Notes: a model not told the origin generated them from the sequence alone. DNA of 64,000 nucleotides from Martinezella tropici (GCF_003287875.1 NZ_QMKK01000024.1:62001-126000), one strand, 5' to 3'; positions 29,060 through 38,665 are shown, numbered from the stretch's first letter. Made by a program: numbers and translations.

Positions 29060-30061
29060 CTAGAGAATGTTGACCCGCTTGAGCAGCCACCATGCCAGCA
29101 GCATGGAGGCGACGATGAAGCCGACGGCATATTCCGTACCACCCACGCCGCCGGAAAGCGGCAGGTTTGAGGTGTTCATGCCGAAGAAGCCGGTCACCAG
29201 CGTCGGCGGCAGCAGAAATGCGGTCATGATCGACAGGATGTAGAGATGTCGGTTGATCTCGGACCCAAGCTTCGAATCGATTTCTTCATGCAGCAGCCTG
29301 GCTCGCTCCTGCAATGCATAGACATCGTGTTCGACTGCCTCGAGCCGGCCCGTCAAGCGCGCGGCGACGTCCTCGAAACCGAGCGGCATTTCCTCATCGT
29401 CGGAGGCGGCCGCATGGCGCATCAGCGACAGCACCGTGCGCAGATGCCGATGGAGCCGTACGATCGTCCGCCGCACGGGCGGCAGCCGCGCGCGTTCGTC
29501 GCGTGACGTATTTCCATGGACGAAGTCTTCGATGAGGTTGAGCTCTTCGCCGATCTCGATGACGACCGAAATCAGGGTGCGCTGGAATTCGACGACCAGC
29601 AGCTCGAAAATATCGAGGGGACGGGAAAACTTCGTGGCATTCTTGTCGATCAGCATTCGCGCCCGATCCAGGCTACGAAGCGGCTGCAGCCGGCTGGTGA
29701 TGAGCATGCGATCGGTCACGGCAAAATGCAGCCAGCCGATATCATGGGTATCCCTCGCAAAGTCGCGTTGAAAATCGACCAGCGTGCCGAAGAGCATCTG
29801 TTCGTCGACGGTGACTGCTGCATGTGTCTCGTGGCTTGTCAGCGCGATGCGTGCGGCTTCGTTCAGGCCCGGCGCATCCTCCAGAAAAGCCGGAACGCGC
29901 GCATCGACAAGATTGAGATGCAGCCATAGGAAGCCGTCGCCGCTAAAGAGCGTTGAACGATCGGTATCGTCGGGCAACCGCTCCGGCTTGGCTTCGCCCG
30001 GGCGGAGACGATAGGCCCAGATGAAGCCGGGTATCGTGTTGACTGACGTGATCGTGTTCAT
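29060..30061 (-). CDS. zntB: CorA/ZntB family divalent cation transporter
   Basis: A 333-residue inner-membrane transporter. A large N-terminal cytoplasmic domain precedes a long helix and two C-terminal membrane segments. The family signature GFFGMNTSN, including the GMN filter, sits between the two segments near residue 293. The second segment is AVGFIVASMLLAWWLL. The short N-terminus (IPGFIWAYRLRPGEA) and FLWLHLNLVDAR fit ZntB more than Mg2+ CorA. ZntB moves Zn2+, but the ion cannot be fixed from sequence. Confidence 0.85.
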   Translation of the reverse strand: MNTITSVNTIPGFIWAYRLRPGEAKPERLPDDTDRSTLFSGDGFLWLHLNLVDARVPAFLEDAPGLNEAARIALTSHETHAAVTVDEQMLFGTLVDFQRDFARDTHDIGWLHFAVTDRMLITSRLQPLRSLDRARMLIDKNATKFSRPLDIFELLVVEFQRTLISVVIEIGEELNLIEDFVHGNTSRDERARLPPVRRTIVRLHRHLRTVLSLMRHAAASDDEEMPLGFEDVAARLTGRLEAVEHDVYALQERARLLHEEIDSKLGSEINRHLYILSIMTAFLLPPTLVTGFFGMNTSNLPLSGGVGGTEYAVGFIVASMLLAWWLLKRVNIL

Positions 30062-30250
30062 GGCTGTATCATTCGGTTTCTGAACAGTTGCCTTAGTCTT
30101 CGTTCATGACGATTGTTTATGCAAGTCCGCGCGCTGGTGGAATAATCGCGGCTGCGGGCGGCGATGTCACAGCCGTGCGGCGCGCGCAAGACGTATGGGA
30201 GCTGAAGGTTCGCGAGGCGGTGGAATCAACATCTTTGCCACCTCACTTAA

Positions 30251-30268
30251 ATTGACGTTTACGTAAAA
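30251..30268. promoter_or_regulatory. Inverted-repeat operator candidate upstream of acyl-CoA dehydrogenase operon
   Basis: ATTGACGT-TT-ACGTAAAA is an 18-bp inverted repeat of TTnACGT half-sites with one mismatch, about 80 bp before the acyl-CoA dehydrogenase start. It resembles operators of MerR-type regulators of branched-chain and fatty acyl-CoA catabolism (LiuR class). That parallel is from memory. The rest of the 285-bp gap (30062-30346) has no convincing gene; a 49-codon frame at 30106-30255 lacks a ribosome-binding site. Confidence 0.45.
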
Positions 30269-30346
30269 ATAAACTAGCTATGACCACAGACGAGCGATGA
30301 TCCGGGTGAGGCGGGTCATTGCCGGCACCAATGCGGAGGAGGCAGC

Positions 30347-32125
30347 ATGTACAAGGCGCCAGTCGAAGAAATCGCGTTCACGCTAAAGCATATCGCGGGC
30401 ATGGAGCGCGCGATGGACGAGGGCATTCTTGGCGATTTGAGCGCCGATGTCGTCGATGCCATCCTGTCGGAAGCCGGTCGTTTTGCCGGCGAGGAGATGG
30501 AGCCGCTTGCCGAGATTGGCGACAAGCAGGGGGCGAAACTGGTCGATGGCAAGGTGGTGCTCCCGGATGGCTGGGAGAAGCTCTATCGCGACTGGATCGC
30601 CGGTGGCTGGAACGGCTTGACCGCGCCCGAGGAATTCGGCGGGCAGGGCCTGCCGCATATGCTGAATGTCGCGACGCTGGAAATGTGGAACTCCGCTTCC
30701 ATGGCATTCGGTCTCGCCCCGACGCTGACCATGGGCGCGGTCGAGGCGCTGATTGCCCATGGCAGCGACGACCTCAAGAGAAAATACCTGGAAAAGCTCG
30801 TATCCGGACAATGGTCCGGCACGATGAACCTGACCGAGCCGCATGCCGGCTCCGATGTCGGGGCGCTGCGCACCCGCGCCGAACGCCGCGACGACGGCAC
30901 CTATCGCCTTTTCGGCCAGAAGATCTTCATCACCTGGGGCGATCACGAGGCGGCGGAGAATATCGTTCATTTCGTTCTCGCCCGTCTTCCCGATGCGCCC
31001 GCCGGCACGCGCGGCATTTCGCTGTTCCTCGTGCCGAAATTCCTTGTCAACGACAATGGCTCGCTCGGCGCGCGCAACGATTATTTCGCCCATTCGCTCG
31101 AACACAAGCTCGGCATCCACGGTTCGCCGACCTGCACGATGATCTATGGCGATGGAAAATACGGGTCGGAAAAGGGCGCCGTCGCCTGGCTCGTCGGCGA
31201 GGAAAATAAAGGCCTCGCCTGCATGTTCACGATGATGAACAACGCGCGTCTCGCTGTCGGCATCCAGGGTGTCGCGATTGCCGAGGCTGCGACCCAAAAG
31301 GCTATTGCCTATGCCCGGGAGCGTACGCAGGGCCGCGCGCCCGGCACGGCATCGTCTGGCATGAGCCCGATCATCGAGCATCCCGATGTCGCACGCATGC
31401 TGCTGACGATGAAAGCCCTGACTCAAGGGGCGCGCGCCATCTGCTACGCCTGTGCCGAGGCGATCGACATGTCGCATCGCGATCCGCAGAAGGCCCGTTT
31501 CTGGCAGGAGCGCGCCGCGCTGCTGACGCCGATCGCCAAATCCTTCTCCACCGATGCCGGCGTCGATGTCGCCTCGCTCGGCATCCAGGTTCATGGCGGA
31601 ATGGGCTTCATCGAAGAGACCGGTGCGGCGCGCCTGCTGCGCGACGCGCGCATCGCGCCGATCTACGAGGGCACCAACGGCATCCAGGCCATCGATCTGG
31701 TAACGCGCAAGCTGACGATCGCCAATGGTGATCACGTGCGCGGCTTCATCGCAGAACTGCGTGATATCGCCGATATGGTCGCCAAGTCCAATCTCGACGG
31801 TTTCGGGGAGACTGCGCCGCGGCTGCGGGCGGCCATTGCCGATCTCGAAAAGGCGAGCGATTGGCTGTTGTCGAAGCAGGCCGAGGGCGCCATTGCTGAG
31901 GCCCTTGCGGGCGCCACGCCTTACCAGCGGCTCTTCGGACTGGTGCTGACCGGATCCTATCTCGCCAAGGGCGGCCTCGTCGATGCGGGCGACGGCGAGG
32001 GTGGCAAGCGCATCGCGCTTTGCCGCTTCGCCGCCGAGAACCTTTTGGCTGAAACCACCGCCCTTGCCGATCGCGTCGTTGCCGGAGCCGGCAGCCTTGA
32101 AGCTGCTCGCATCGCGCTTGCCTAA
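30347..32125 (+). CDS. Acyl-CoA dehydrogenase, long (DmdC-like) form
   Basis: A 592-residue FAD enzyme that oxidises an acyl-CoA thioester to the 2-enoyl-CoA. Visible motifs are SGTMNLTEPHAGSDVG, FGQKIFITWGDHE, the middle beta domain, QVHGGMGFIEE and the catalytic base Glu in IYEGTNGIQAIDL (near residue 440). The extra C-terminal domain of about 130 residues marks the long subfamily that includes the 3-methylmercaptopropionyl-CoA dehydrogenase DmdC. The true substrate is unknown. Followed after 9 nt by an enoyl-CoA hydratase, giving two consecutive beta-oxidation steps. Confidence 0.9.
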   Translation: MYKAPVEEIAFTLKHIAGMERAMDEGILGDLSADVVDAILSEAGRFAGEEMEPLAEIGDKQGAKLVDGKVVLPDGWEKLYRDWIAGGWNGLTAPEEFGGQGLPHMLNVATLEMWNSASMAFGLAPTLTMGAVEALIAHGSDDLKRKYLEKLVSGQWSGTMNLTEPHAGSDVGALRTRAERRDDGTYRLFGQKIFITWGDHEAAENIVHFVLARLPDAPAGTRGISLFLVPKFLVNDNGSLGARNDYFAHSLEHKLGIHGSPTCTMIYGDGKYGSEKGAVAWLVGEENKGLACMFTMMNNARLAVGIQGVAIAEAATQKAIAYARERTQGRAPGTASSGMSPIIEHPDVARMLLTMKALTQGARAICYACAEAIDMSHRDPQKARFWQERAALLTPIAKSFSTDAGVDVASLGIQVHGGMGFIEETGAARLLRDARIAPIYEGTNGIQAIDLVTRKLTIANGDHVRGFIAELRDIADMVAKSNLDGFGETAPRLRAAIADLEKASDWLLSKQAEGAIAEALAGATPYQRLFGLVLTGSYLAKGGLVDAGDGEGGKRIALCRFAAENLLAETTALADRVVAGAGSLEAARIALA

Positions 32126-32134
32126 GGATATATG

Positions 32135-32887
32135 ATGACCGACCATATCCTCATCGAACGCCCCGAGACCGCGCCGCAGGTCCAGGTCATCCGGTTCAAC
32201 CGACCGGAAAAGAAGAATGCCATCACCCGCGAAATGTATCGGACGATGACCGCTGCGCTAACAGCAGCGGAGGACGCGGCGGATATCCGCGTTCATGCCT
32301 TCCTCGGCACGGAAGGCTGCTTTTCCGCCGGCAACGATCTGGCCGATTTCCTCGCCTTCGCCATGAGCGGCAATATGGGGCGCGAAGTGATTGATTTTCT
32401 CGTCGCGCTGGCGAGCACGAAGAAGCCGGTCGTCTCCGGCGTCGATGGCCTCGCGATCGGCATCGGCACCACGATCCATCTGCATTGCGATCTGACTGTT
32501 GCCTCCGACCGCAGTCTGTTCAAGACACCCTTCGTCGATCTCGCGCTGGTCCCCGAAGCGGCTTCGAGCCTGCTTGCTCCGCGCGTCATGGGGCATCAGC
32601 GCGCCTTCGCCCTGCTCGCCCTTGGTGAAGGCTTTTCCGCCGCTGACGCCAGGGAAGCCGGACTGATCTGGAAGGTAACGTCGGCGGACGCGGTGGAGGC
32701 CGAAACGCTGTCGCTGGCCGCAAAACTCGCCACCAAGCCGCCAGAGGCGCTTCGGATCGCCCGCGACCTGATGCGCGGGTCACCGGATTCTGTTCTCGAC
32801 CGAATCCAGAAAGAAGCCGAGCATTTCGCCGCCCAGCTGAAAAGCGCCGAAGCCCGCGCGGCTTTCGAAGCCTTCATGAAGCGGTGA
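32135..32887 (+). CDS. Enoyl-CoA hydratase/isomerase family protein
   Basis: A 250-residue crotonase-fold enzyme. It has the oxyanion-hole segments GCFSAGNDLADF and GLAIGIGTTIHLHCD, and VDLALVPEAASSLL where family members carry catalytic Glu. It would hydrate the enoyl-CoA made by the preceding dehydrogenase or act as an isomerase. ATG at 32135 is used; another ATG lies directly before it at 32132. Closely linked to the dehydrogenase gene and followed by a long palindromic repeat. Confidence 0.88.
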   Translation: MTDHILIERPETAPQVQVIRFNRPEKKNAITREMYRTMTAALTAAEDAADIRVHAFLGTEGCFSAGNDLADFLAFAMSGNMGREVIDFLVALASTKKPVVSGVDGLAIGIGTTIHLHCDLTVASDRSLFKTPFVDLALVPEAASSLLAPRVMGHQRAFALLALGEGFSAADAREAGLIWKVTSADAVEAETLSLAAKLATKPPEALRIARDLMRGSPDSVLDRIQKEAEHFAAQLKSAEARAAFEAFMKR

Positions 32888-32896
32888 AGCTCACCC

Positions 32897-33025
32897 GCTC
32901 TCGTGCTTCGAGACGGCCCTTCGGGCCTCCGCATGAGGGCTAATCTCTGGCGCATCTCGATCGTGAGCGACTCCGCCCTCATGGTGAGGTGCGAAGCCCG
33001 AAGGGCGTAGCCTCGAACCACGAGG
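32897..33025. repeat. Long imperfect inverted repeat (REP-like element)
   Basis: A left arm (about 32899-32942; CTCGTGCTTCGAGACG, GCCCTTCGGGC, GCATGAGGG) is the imperfect reverse complement of a right arm (about 32977-33025; CCCTCATGGTGAGG, GCCCGAAGGGC, GCCTCGAACCACGAGG). Each arm contains its own small GCCC-GGGC hairpin. It lies between two convergent genes and could fold into a large cruciform or terminator-like structure. It belongs to a repeat type I recognise as common between rhizobial genes. Confidence 0.75.
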
Positions 33026-33054
33026 GTCGGCCACCCGACTTCTGGCGAAGAGAG

Positions 33055-34305
33055 CTACTTCTCCAGCGCCGCAACCACTTCGACATGCGAGGTCCACAGG
33101 AACTGGTCGATCGGCGTCACCCGCGTAATGCGGTAACCTCCCTCGACCAGAATGGCGAGGTCGCGGGCAAGCGTCAGCGGATTGCAGGAGACGGCGACGA
33201 TCTTCTTGACCTGCGAGCGGGCCAACTCCTTGCACTGGAATTCCGCGCCGGCGCGCGGCGGGTCGAAGACGACGGCGTCGTAGACCTTCAGTTCCTGCGC
33301 CATCAAGGGTCGGCGGAAGAGATCGCGGCGTTCCACGGTGACAGGCTTCAGCCCCTGCGTGTTGCGCGCGGCGTGATCCAATGCGGCGAGCGGCTTTTCT
33401 TCACCTTCCACCGCATGCACCCGCCCGATCCGCGCCAGGCGAAGCGAGAAGGTGCCGCTGCCGGCGAAGAGATCGGCGATGCGCTTGGCCTTGCCGACAT
33501 GGGTTGAGACCAGCTCGGCCATGGCATCCTCGGCCTGCTTGGTCGCCTGCGTGAAGGCGCCCGGCGGCGGTGCGACCGGCACGCCGCCGAAATCGATGAT
33601 CGGCTTCACCGGTTCCACCAGGATCTCGCCGTTCAGCGAAAGGCGCGCGATGCCGCGAAGCGACAGCACCGTTTCGATCGTGCTGCGGCGCTGCTTGTCC
33701 GAAAGCGATTTGATGCCGTCGACGGCGAGATCGAGGCCGGTCTGTGTCTCCAAGACGGAAATGCGGAAGGCTTCGGCGTTAATGGCGATTGCGGCGGCGA
33801 TCGTCTTGATCGCCGGCAGACGGGCCATGATGCCGGCCGAAGCGATGGGACATTCCTCGATGGCGACGATATGATGGCTTTCAGCCTGGTTGAAGCCGAT
33901 CAGCATATCCTTTTCAGTCTTACGCGCGGCGAAGACGACCCTGCGCCGTTCGCCCGGATGCGCGGCGACGATATCGTCCACTTCAGGTGTCAGACCCTTC
34001 GACCGCAGGGCATCGACGACGAGCTGGCGCTTGAAGGCGCGATAGGGGGCGTCGGCATAATGCTGCAGGGTACATCCGCCACAGGTCCCGTTGACGCCAT
34101 GCGGGCCGAAGTGCCGACAGTGCGGCTCCTGGCGATCCGGCGAGGCCGCCCTGATCGACATCAGCGTGCCCTGGCTCTTCACCCGCGCGATGGCGACACT
34201 TTCGCCCGGCAGCGTGAAGGGTACGTAGATCGGGCCATCGGCGCCCTGCGCGATGCCGTCGCCCTGGGCGCCGAGCTTCTGGATGGTAACGGTTTCGGTG
34301 CTCAT
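33055..34305 (-). CDS. 23S rRNA (uracil-C5)-methyltransferase, RumA/RlmD family
   Basis: A 416-residue SAM-dependent RNA methyltransferase. An N-terminal TRAM domain (about 1-60), a 4Fe-4S cysteine set (CRHFGPHGVNGTCGGC, with a later Cys in EECP) and a Rossmann domain with IADLFAGSGTFSLRLA are present. The catalytic nucleophile motif is SCNP near residue 375, after VFDPPRAG. It methylates a uridine at C5 in 23S rRNA. The exact position cannot be read from sequence. Its start overlaps the tlyA stop by 4 nt, so the pair is translationally coupled. Confidence 0.9.
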   Translation of the reverse strand: MSTETVTIQKLGAQGDGIAQGADGPIYVPFTLPGESVAIARVKSQGTLMSIRAASPDRQEPHCRHFGPHGVNGTCGGCTLQHYADAPYRAFKRQLVVDALRSKGLTPEVDDIVAAHPGERRRVVFAARKTEKDMLIGFNQAESHHIVAIEECPIASAGIMARLPAIKTIAAAIAINAEAFRISVLETQTGLDLAVDGIKSLSDKQRRSTIETVLSLRGIARLSLNGEILVEPVKPIIDFGGVPVAPPPGAFTQATKQAEDAMAELVSTHVGKAKRIADLFAGSGTFSLRLARIGRVHAVEGEEKPLAALDHAARNTQGLKPVTVERRDLFRRPLMAQELKVYDAVVFDPPRAGAEFQCKELARSQVKKIVAVSCNPLTLARDLAILVEGGYRITRVTPIDQFLWTSHVEVVAALEK

Positions 34306-35042
34306 GGCTTGATCCCTGCGAGAAGAAATTCCTGATTGCCGTCACCGCCAGCGATGGGCGAGGCGATGAGGCCGAGGCTTTGCCAGCCCATGTCTTCGGT
34401 GAACCAGCGCTCGAGTTCGGCCGCCACCGCCGGAGCGGAGGTGGGGTCCTTCAAGAGGCCGGCCTTACCGATCGCATCGCGGCCCGCCTCGAATTGCGGT
34501 TTTACGAGCAGTACCGCCCGCGCGCCCGGTTCGGCAAGCGCAAGGGCCGGCGCCAGCGCCAGCTTGAGCGAAATGAACGAGACATCGGAAACGACGAAGG
34601 AGAAGGGCTCGCCTATGTCCTCGGCGGTCAGATTGCGCGCGTTCAAACCCTCGATATTGGTCACGCGCGGATCGGCGACTATGCGCGGATGCATCTGGTC
34701 GTGACCGACATCGATCGCCGTGACATGGGAAGCACCACGCTGCAGCAGCACCTCGGTAAAGCCTCCGGTCGATGCGCCGACATCGAGACAATGCTGCCCT
34801 TGCGGATCGAGGCCGAAATGGTCGAGTGCCGCCACCAGCTTCAAGGCCGCACGTGAGACGTAATCCTGCGCGGGATCATCAATGCTGATCTGTGCGTCTT
34901 CGGTGAACAGCGCGCCGGGCTTCGTGACGATCCTGCCGTTCACGGTCACCGTGCCGCGCTGGATCGCATCGCGAGCGCGAGAGCGGCTGGCGAAGAGCGA
35001 AAGGGTGACGAGGAGCTGGTCGAGGCGTTGCGGTTCGGACAT
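34302..35042 (-). CDS. tlyA: TlyA family rRNA (cytidine-2'-O)-methyltransferase
   Basis: A 246-residue protein with an N-terminal S4 RNA-binding domain (RLDQLLVTLSLFASRSRARD, residues 4-60) and a FtsJ-like methyltransferase domain (HCLDVGASTGGFTEVLLQRG, IDVGHDQMHP, VSDVSFISLK, LLVKPQFEAGRD). TlyA 2'-O-methylates cytidines in 16S/23S rRNA; the older label is hemolysin A. ATG at 35042 is chosen because MSEPQRLDQLLV matches the family start; the upstream in-frame extension to 35135 has no family resemblance. Overlaps the RumA-type gene by 4 nt. Confidence 0.93.
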   Translation of the reverse strand: MSEPQRLDQLLVTLSLFASRSRARDAIQRGTVTVNGRIVTKPGALFTEDAQISIDDPAQDYVSRAALKLVAALDHFGLDPQGQHCLDVGASTGGFTEVLLQRGASHVTAIDVGHDQMHPRIVADPRVTNIEGLNARNLTAEDIGEPFSFVVSDVSFISLKLALAPALALAEPGARAVLLVKPQFEAGRDAIGKAGLLKDPTSAPAVAAELERWFTEDMGWQSLGLIASPIAGGDGNQEFLLAGIKP

Positions 35043-35153
35043 GGGCTGTCCATGCCGGGCAATGGGCCATGTTGCAAGCCCTTTATGTTGATATCGGCGT
35101 TGACGACGGATCGCAACCGGCCATAATCGCTGCAATCAACGGGCGAGGGCATC

Positions 35154-36155
35154 ATGCGGAAGATCGGTGGCTATGCGGCGCTAATGGCGATGTTCGCCGT
35201 TCCGGCTATGGCAAATGACACGATGGCCGAGTTGAGGACGGGTGGTCTCGCCTATGTCCGCACTGGAGATATCAGCATGGCGCAGGAAAAGCTGTTCGTT
35301 TCGGCGGAACAGGTCCGCGTCGATTACATCTTCGAAAATACCTCCGACAAGGATGTCGAAAGCGTCGTCGCTTTTCCGATGCCCGATATCAAAGGCGATA
35401 TAGACAGTATGGTCGATGCAGGGAATGTCGATTCCGACAATTTCCTGGGTTTCACCGTGACGCAGGATGGCAAAGCCATCACGCCGACCTTACAGCAGCG
35501 CGTATCGGTCGCCGGGGTCGACATGACGGATGAGCTGAACGCTCGCGGTGTCCCGCTGCTGCCGCTGAGCAAGGCGGCGGCAGATGCTGTCGCCAAGCTG
35601 CCAGCCGACGTGCTCGACGATTGGACGGCCCGCGGCCTGATCGCCGATGACGAATACGACGCTGACGGTCAGGGCATGAAGCACCACCCAACGCCGATGT
35701 GGACGCTGCACACCACCTATTGGTGGCGCACGAGGTTTCCGGCCAAGGTGAAGATCGCGGTTGAACATCGCTACAAGCCCAGCGTCGGCGGCACCGTGGC
35801 GATCACCTTCGCCGGCGAGGAAGACTATCAGAAGCAGCAGCTGCAGGCCTATCGCGCCAAGTATTGTCTCGATGAGCCTTTCCTGAAGACGGCGACCAAG
35901 CTTGCCGCCGCAGTCGATAAGGGCGGGCGCGGCTATACCGAAAGCTGGATCTCCTATGTGCTGACGACGGGCGCCAACTGGTCCGGTCCGATCAAGCATT
36001 TCGAGCTGACGGTCGATAAGGGCAGTCCCGACAACTACATCAGCTTCTGCGGCAAGGATGTGAAAAAGACCGGCGCGACCACCTTCCAGATGACGGCGCA
36101 GGATTTCTATCCCGAACACGATCTGGATATTCTCATTCTCGCTGCCGTGCGGTGA
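35154..36155 (+). CDS. DUF4424 family secreted protein
   Basis: A 333-residue protein with a signal peptide (MRKIGGYAALMAMFAVPAMA, then NDTM). The mature region is beta-rich with repeated aromatic and charged strands (LFVSAEQVRVDYIFENTSDK, WTLHTTYWWRTRFPA) and the C-terminal FYPEHDLDILIL, matching DUF4424. Two cysteines (KYCLDEP, SFCGKD) could pair. Role unknown; predicted periplasmic. It is divergent from tlyA with a gap of about 110 bp. Confidence 0.8.
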   Translation: MRKIGGYAALMAMFAVPAMANDTMAELRTGGLAYVRTGDISMAQEKLFVSAEQVRVDYIFENTSDKDVESVVAFPMPDIKGDIDSMVDAGNVDSDNFLGFTVTQDGKAITPTLQQRVSVAGVDMTDELNARGVPLLPLSKAAADAVAKLPADVLDDWTARGLIADDEYDADGQGMKHHPTPMWTLHTTYWWRTRFPAKVKIAVEHRYKPSVGGTVAITFAGEEDYQKQQLQAYRAKYCLDEPFLKTATKLAAAVDKGGRGYTESWISYVLTTGANWSGPIKHFELTVDKGSPDNYISFCGKDVKKTGATTFQMTAQDFYPEHDLDILILAAVR

Positions 36156-36418
36156 ATTAGAGCGGCCGGAAGACGAAACGCACCGTGGTTCGGCGGCATC
36201 TCAGTGCGGTTGCGCGGAGTTAAATAAATTTAAAGCCCGAGCCTCTACTGATGCCTGTGATTACGGTGATCGTTTTGAGATCATCGCCTGCCATGAAGGC
36301 TTCGCGCGTCTGCGTCCCAATCATGCCCCTCCCTGAATTCTTCGAGCATCGGTCGCGTTTCCTCCCAATCGCGGCCTAACGAGGCTCGCCAGGACCGGCG
36401 CTCAGGAGGCGCTCGCCC

Positions 36419-38377
36419 ATGTTTGCGAAAAAACTCTCGCTGAATGGCAAGCTTGCCATCACGTTCACGGCATTGATCGCCATCTTCGCCTGCGTTTCCG
36501 CATTCGTCTATTCCAAGGAAGAAGCGTCGGCCGGTGCCGCCGCCGAGCAGACCAAGTCGCAGCAACTCGTCAGCCTGATCGACGACTCCCTGCAGGCGAT
36601 GCTGGAACAGGCCGTCAATCTGCGCGGCTTCCTGCTGCTGCATAGCGAAAGCACCTATGGCGATATCTTCAACAATCGCGAGCGGATGCTGAAGAGCATC
36701 GCCAGCGCCAAGCAGATTGCGGCAGATTCCCCCGATCTGTTGCAGGCGATCGACAATATGCAGAAAGCCGCTGATGTCTATTTCCATCAGCTGGCAGAGC
36801 CGCAGGCCAAGGCACGCAAGGAAACCGAGATGCCGCTCGACCAGATCGTCAAGCTCGGGCAGAACGAAACCAAGGGCCAGCTCGATAGTTTCCGCGACGC
36901 CGCCGCCAAGATCAAGCAGGCCGCCCGCGCCAAGGCGAGCGATCTGGCAGCCATGCAGGATGACGCCAATGGCGATCTGCGCATGACGCTTATCGTCGGC
37001 GGCATCTTCGTATCGCTCGCCGCCGCCGTTCTCGCTTGGCTGCTGTCGCGCCTCATCGTGCGCCCGATCGTCGGCATGACCGCTGCGATGGGCCGACTGG
37101 CGAATGGCGAGCATGATGTCGAAGTCCCGGCCGTCGGCCGTGGCGACGAAGTCGGCCGCATGGCCGATGCCGTCCTGGTCTTCAAGCAGGCGGGGATCGA
37201 GAAGCTGCGCCTCGCCGGCGAGACCGAGCGCATGCGTGGCGATGCCGAGCGCGAGCGTCAGATGAATGACGAACAGAAGGCGCGTGAGGAGGGCGAGATC
37301 CGCTTTGCCATGGAAGCGCTCGCGGATGGGCTCTCCGCCCTGTCTTCCGGCAATGTCGCGACCCGCCTGCGCAACAGCTTTGCGCCGCAGTTCGACAGTG
37401 TCCGTAACGACTTCAACAATGCGGTGGAAAAGCTGGAAGCCGCTCTGCAGTCCGTCGGCCGCAATGCTTCCGCCATCAATGCCGGCGCCGACGAGATCCG
37501 CTCTGCAGCCGATGATCTGGCGCAGCGCACCGAACAGCAGGCCGCTGCCGTCGAGGAAACGGCGGCCGCACTGGAGCAGGTCACCATAACGGTCCGCGAC
37601 TCCGCCAAGCGTGCCGAAGATGTCGGCCATCTCGTCGAGCGCGCCCGCCAGGGTGCGGAACGGTCGGGCGAAGTGGTTCGCAACGCCGTCTCGGCCATGC
37701 AGCAGATCGAAAAATCCTCGGGCGAGATCAGCAACATCATCAGCGTCATCGACGACATCGCCTTCCAGACCAACCTGCTGGCGCTGAACGCTGGTGTCGA
37801 GGCGGCCCGCGCTGGCGAGGCCGGCAAGGGCTTTGCGGTCGTTGCCCAGGAAGTGCGTGAGCTCGCCCAGCGCTCCGCCAACGCCGCCAAGGAGATCAAG
37901 GCGCTGATCACGACTTCAAGCGATCAGGTCAATACCGGCGTCTCGCTGGTCGGCGAAACCGGCAAGGCCCTCCAGTTGATCGTCTCCGAAGTGCAGGAGA
38001 TCAACCGCCATGTCGGCGCGATCGTCACGGCGACCCGCGAACAGTCGACCGGTCTGCAGGAGATCAACACGGCCGTCAACAACATGGATCAGGGCACGCA
38101 GAAGAATGCGGCCATGGTCGAAGAACAGACGGCCGCAAGCCATGCGCTCGCCCGCGAAGCCGCGGCGCTCAACGAGCTGCTGCAGCAGTTCCGCCTTGGC
38201 AACTCCATTCAGGCGGCGCCCGCGCAGCCAACGCTTGCCCGACCCGTCGCGGCAACGGCGCGTTCGAAGCCGGCGGTGTCTCCGGCCCGCGCTCTCGGGC
38301 GCACGGTCGCCAAGGCCTTTGCCGGCAAGGCAACCGCTGCCGCTGCCGCGCCCCAGGACGATTGGGAAGAATTCTGA
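36419..38377 (+). CDS. Methyl-accepting chemotaxis protein with CheR-docking C-terminus
   Basis: A 652-residue transducer. Membrane segment near 10-32 ([20 protein letters not shown]), a helical periplasmic sensor at about 35-185 (four-helix bundle/CHASE3-like), a second membrane segment near 190-212, HAMP, and the signalling coiled coil with its hairpin tip [20 protein letters not shown]. An Ala/Pro-rich linker (about 595-640) ends in DDWEEF, a CheR/CheB-tethering pentapeptide of the NWETF type. Ligand unknown. The 263 bp upstream (36156-36418) contain no credible gene. A strong terminator follows. Confidence 0.93.
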   Translation: MFAKKLSLNGKLAITFTALIAIFACVSAFVYSKEEASAGAAAEQTKSQQLVSLIDDSLQAMLEQAVNLRGFLLLHSESTYGDIFNNRERMLKSIASAKQIAADSPDLLQAIDNMQKAADVYFHQLAEPQAKARKETEMPLDQIVKLGQNETKGQLDSFRDAAAKIKQAARAKASDLAAMQDDANGDLRMTLIVGGIFVSLAAAVLAWLLSRLIVRPIVGMTAAMGRLANGEHDVEVPAVGRGDEVGRMADAVLVFKQAGIEKLRLAGETERMRGDAERERQMNDEQKAREEGEIRFAMEALADGLSALSSGNVATRLRNSFAPQFDSVRNDFNNAVEKLEAALQSVGRNASAINAGADEIRSAADDLAQRTEQQAAAVEETAAALEQVTITVRDSAKRAEDVGHLVERARQGAERSGEVVRNAVSAMQQIEKSSGEISNIISVIDDIAFQTNLLALNAGVEAARAGEAGKGFAVVAQEVRELAQRSANAAKEIKALITTSSDQVNTGVSLVGETGKALQLIVSEVQEINRHVGAIVTATREQSTGLQEINTAVNNMDQGTQKNAAMVEEQTAASHALAREAAALNELLQQFRLGNSIQAAPAQPTLARPVAATARSKPAVSPARALGRTVAKAFAGKATAAAAAPQDDWEEF

Positions 38378-38410
38378 TCGATCTCTGCGAATCGCTGCCG
38401 TTAACGTTCT

Positions 38411-38445
38411 CGGCCCGCCGCTTTGCGGCGGGCCGTTTCGTTTTT
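38411..38445 (+). terminator. Rho-independent terminator after chemoreceptor gene
   Basis: The 10-bp arms CGGCCCGCCG (38411-38420) and CGGCGGGCCG (38426-38435) have a 5-nt loop and are followed by TTTCGTTTTT. It lies 33 nt after the stop. Confidence 0.92.
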
Positions 38446-38665
38446 CATGGATGATACTATTCCATTGCCACAACTTGCCCAGTTTTGCTGGGGCAATGCG
38501 TCTCCCTTTCGGGGATAGGTTGTTTGAGCCGTGGGATCGTTCTCGCGCGCTGGTGAGTCATCCTTTCGGTCGAGATTTGTTAGATATTTTATCGGCGGCA
38601 GGGTTGCCCTGAGCGAAGAACCGCTAATTCCGTAAGTCGCACGCTGATCGCAGAGGGAGATTCGA

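Noticed and set aside
30106..30255. Possible 49-codon gene before the acyl-CoA dehydrogenase
   Set aside because: No ribosome-binding site and no recognisable features, and its end overlaps the inverted-repeat operator candidate.
36281..36418. Minus-strand coding-like tail (DWEETRPMLEEFREGHDWDA) before the second chemoreceptor
   Set aside because: The sequence looks protein-like, but the frame continues only as antisense of the chemoreceptor and has no independent start with a ribosome-binding site.
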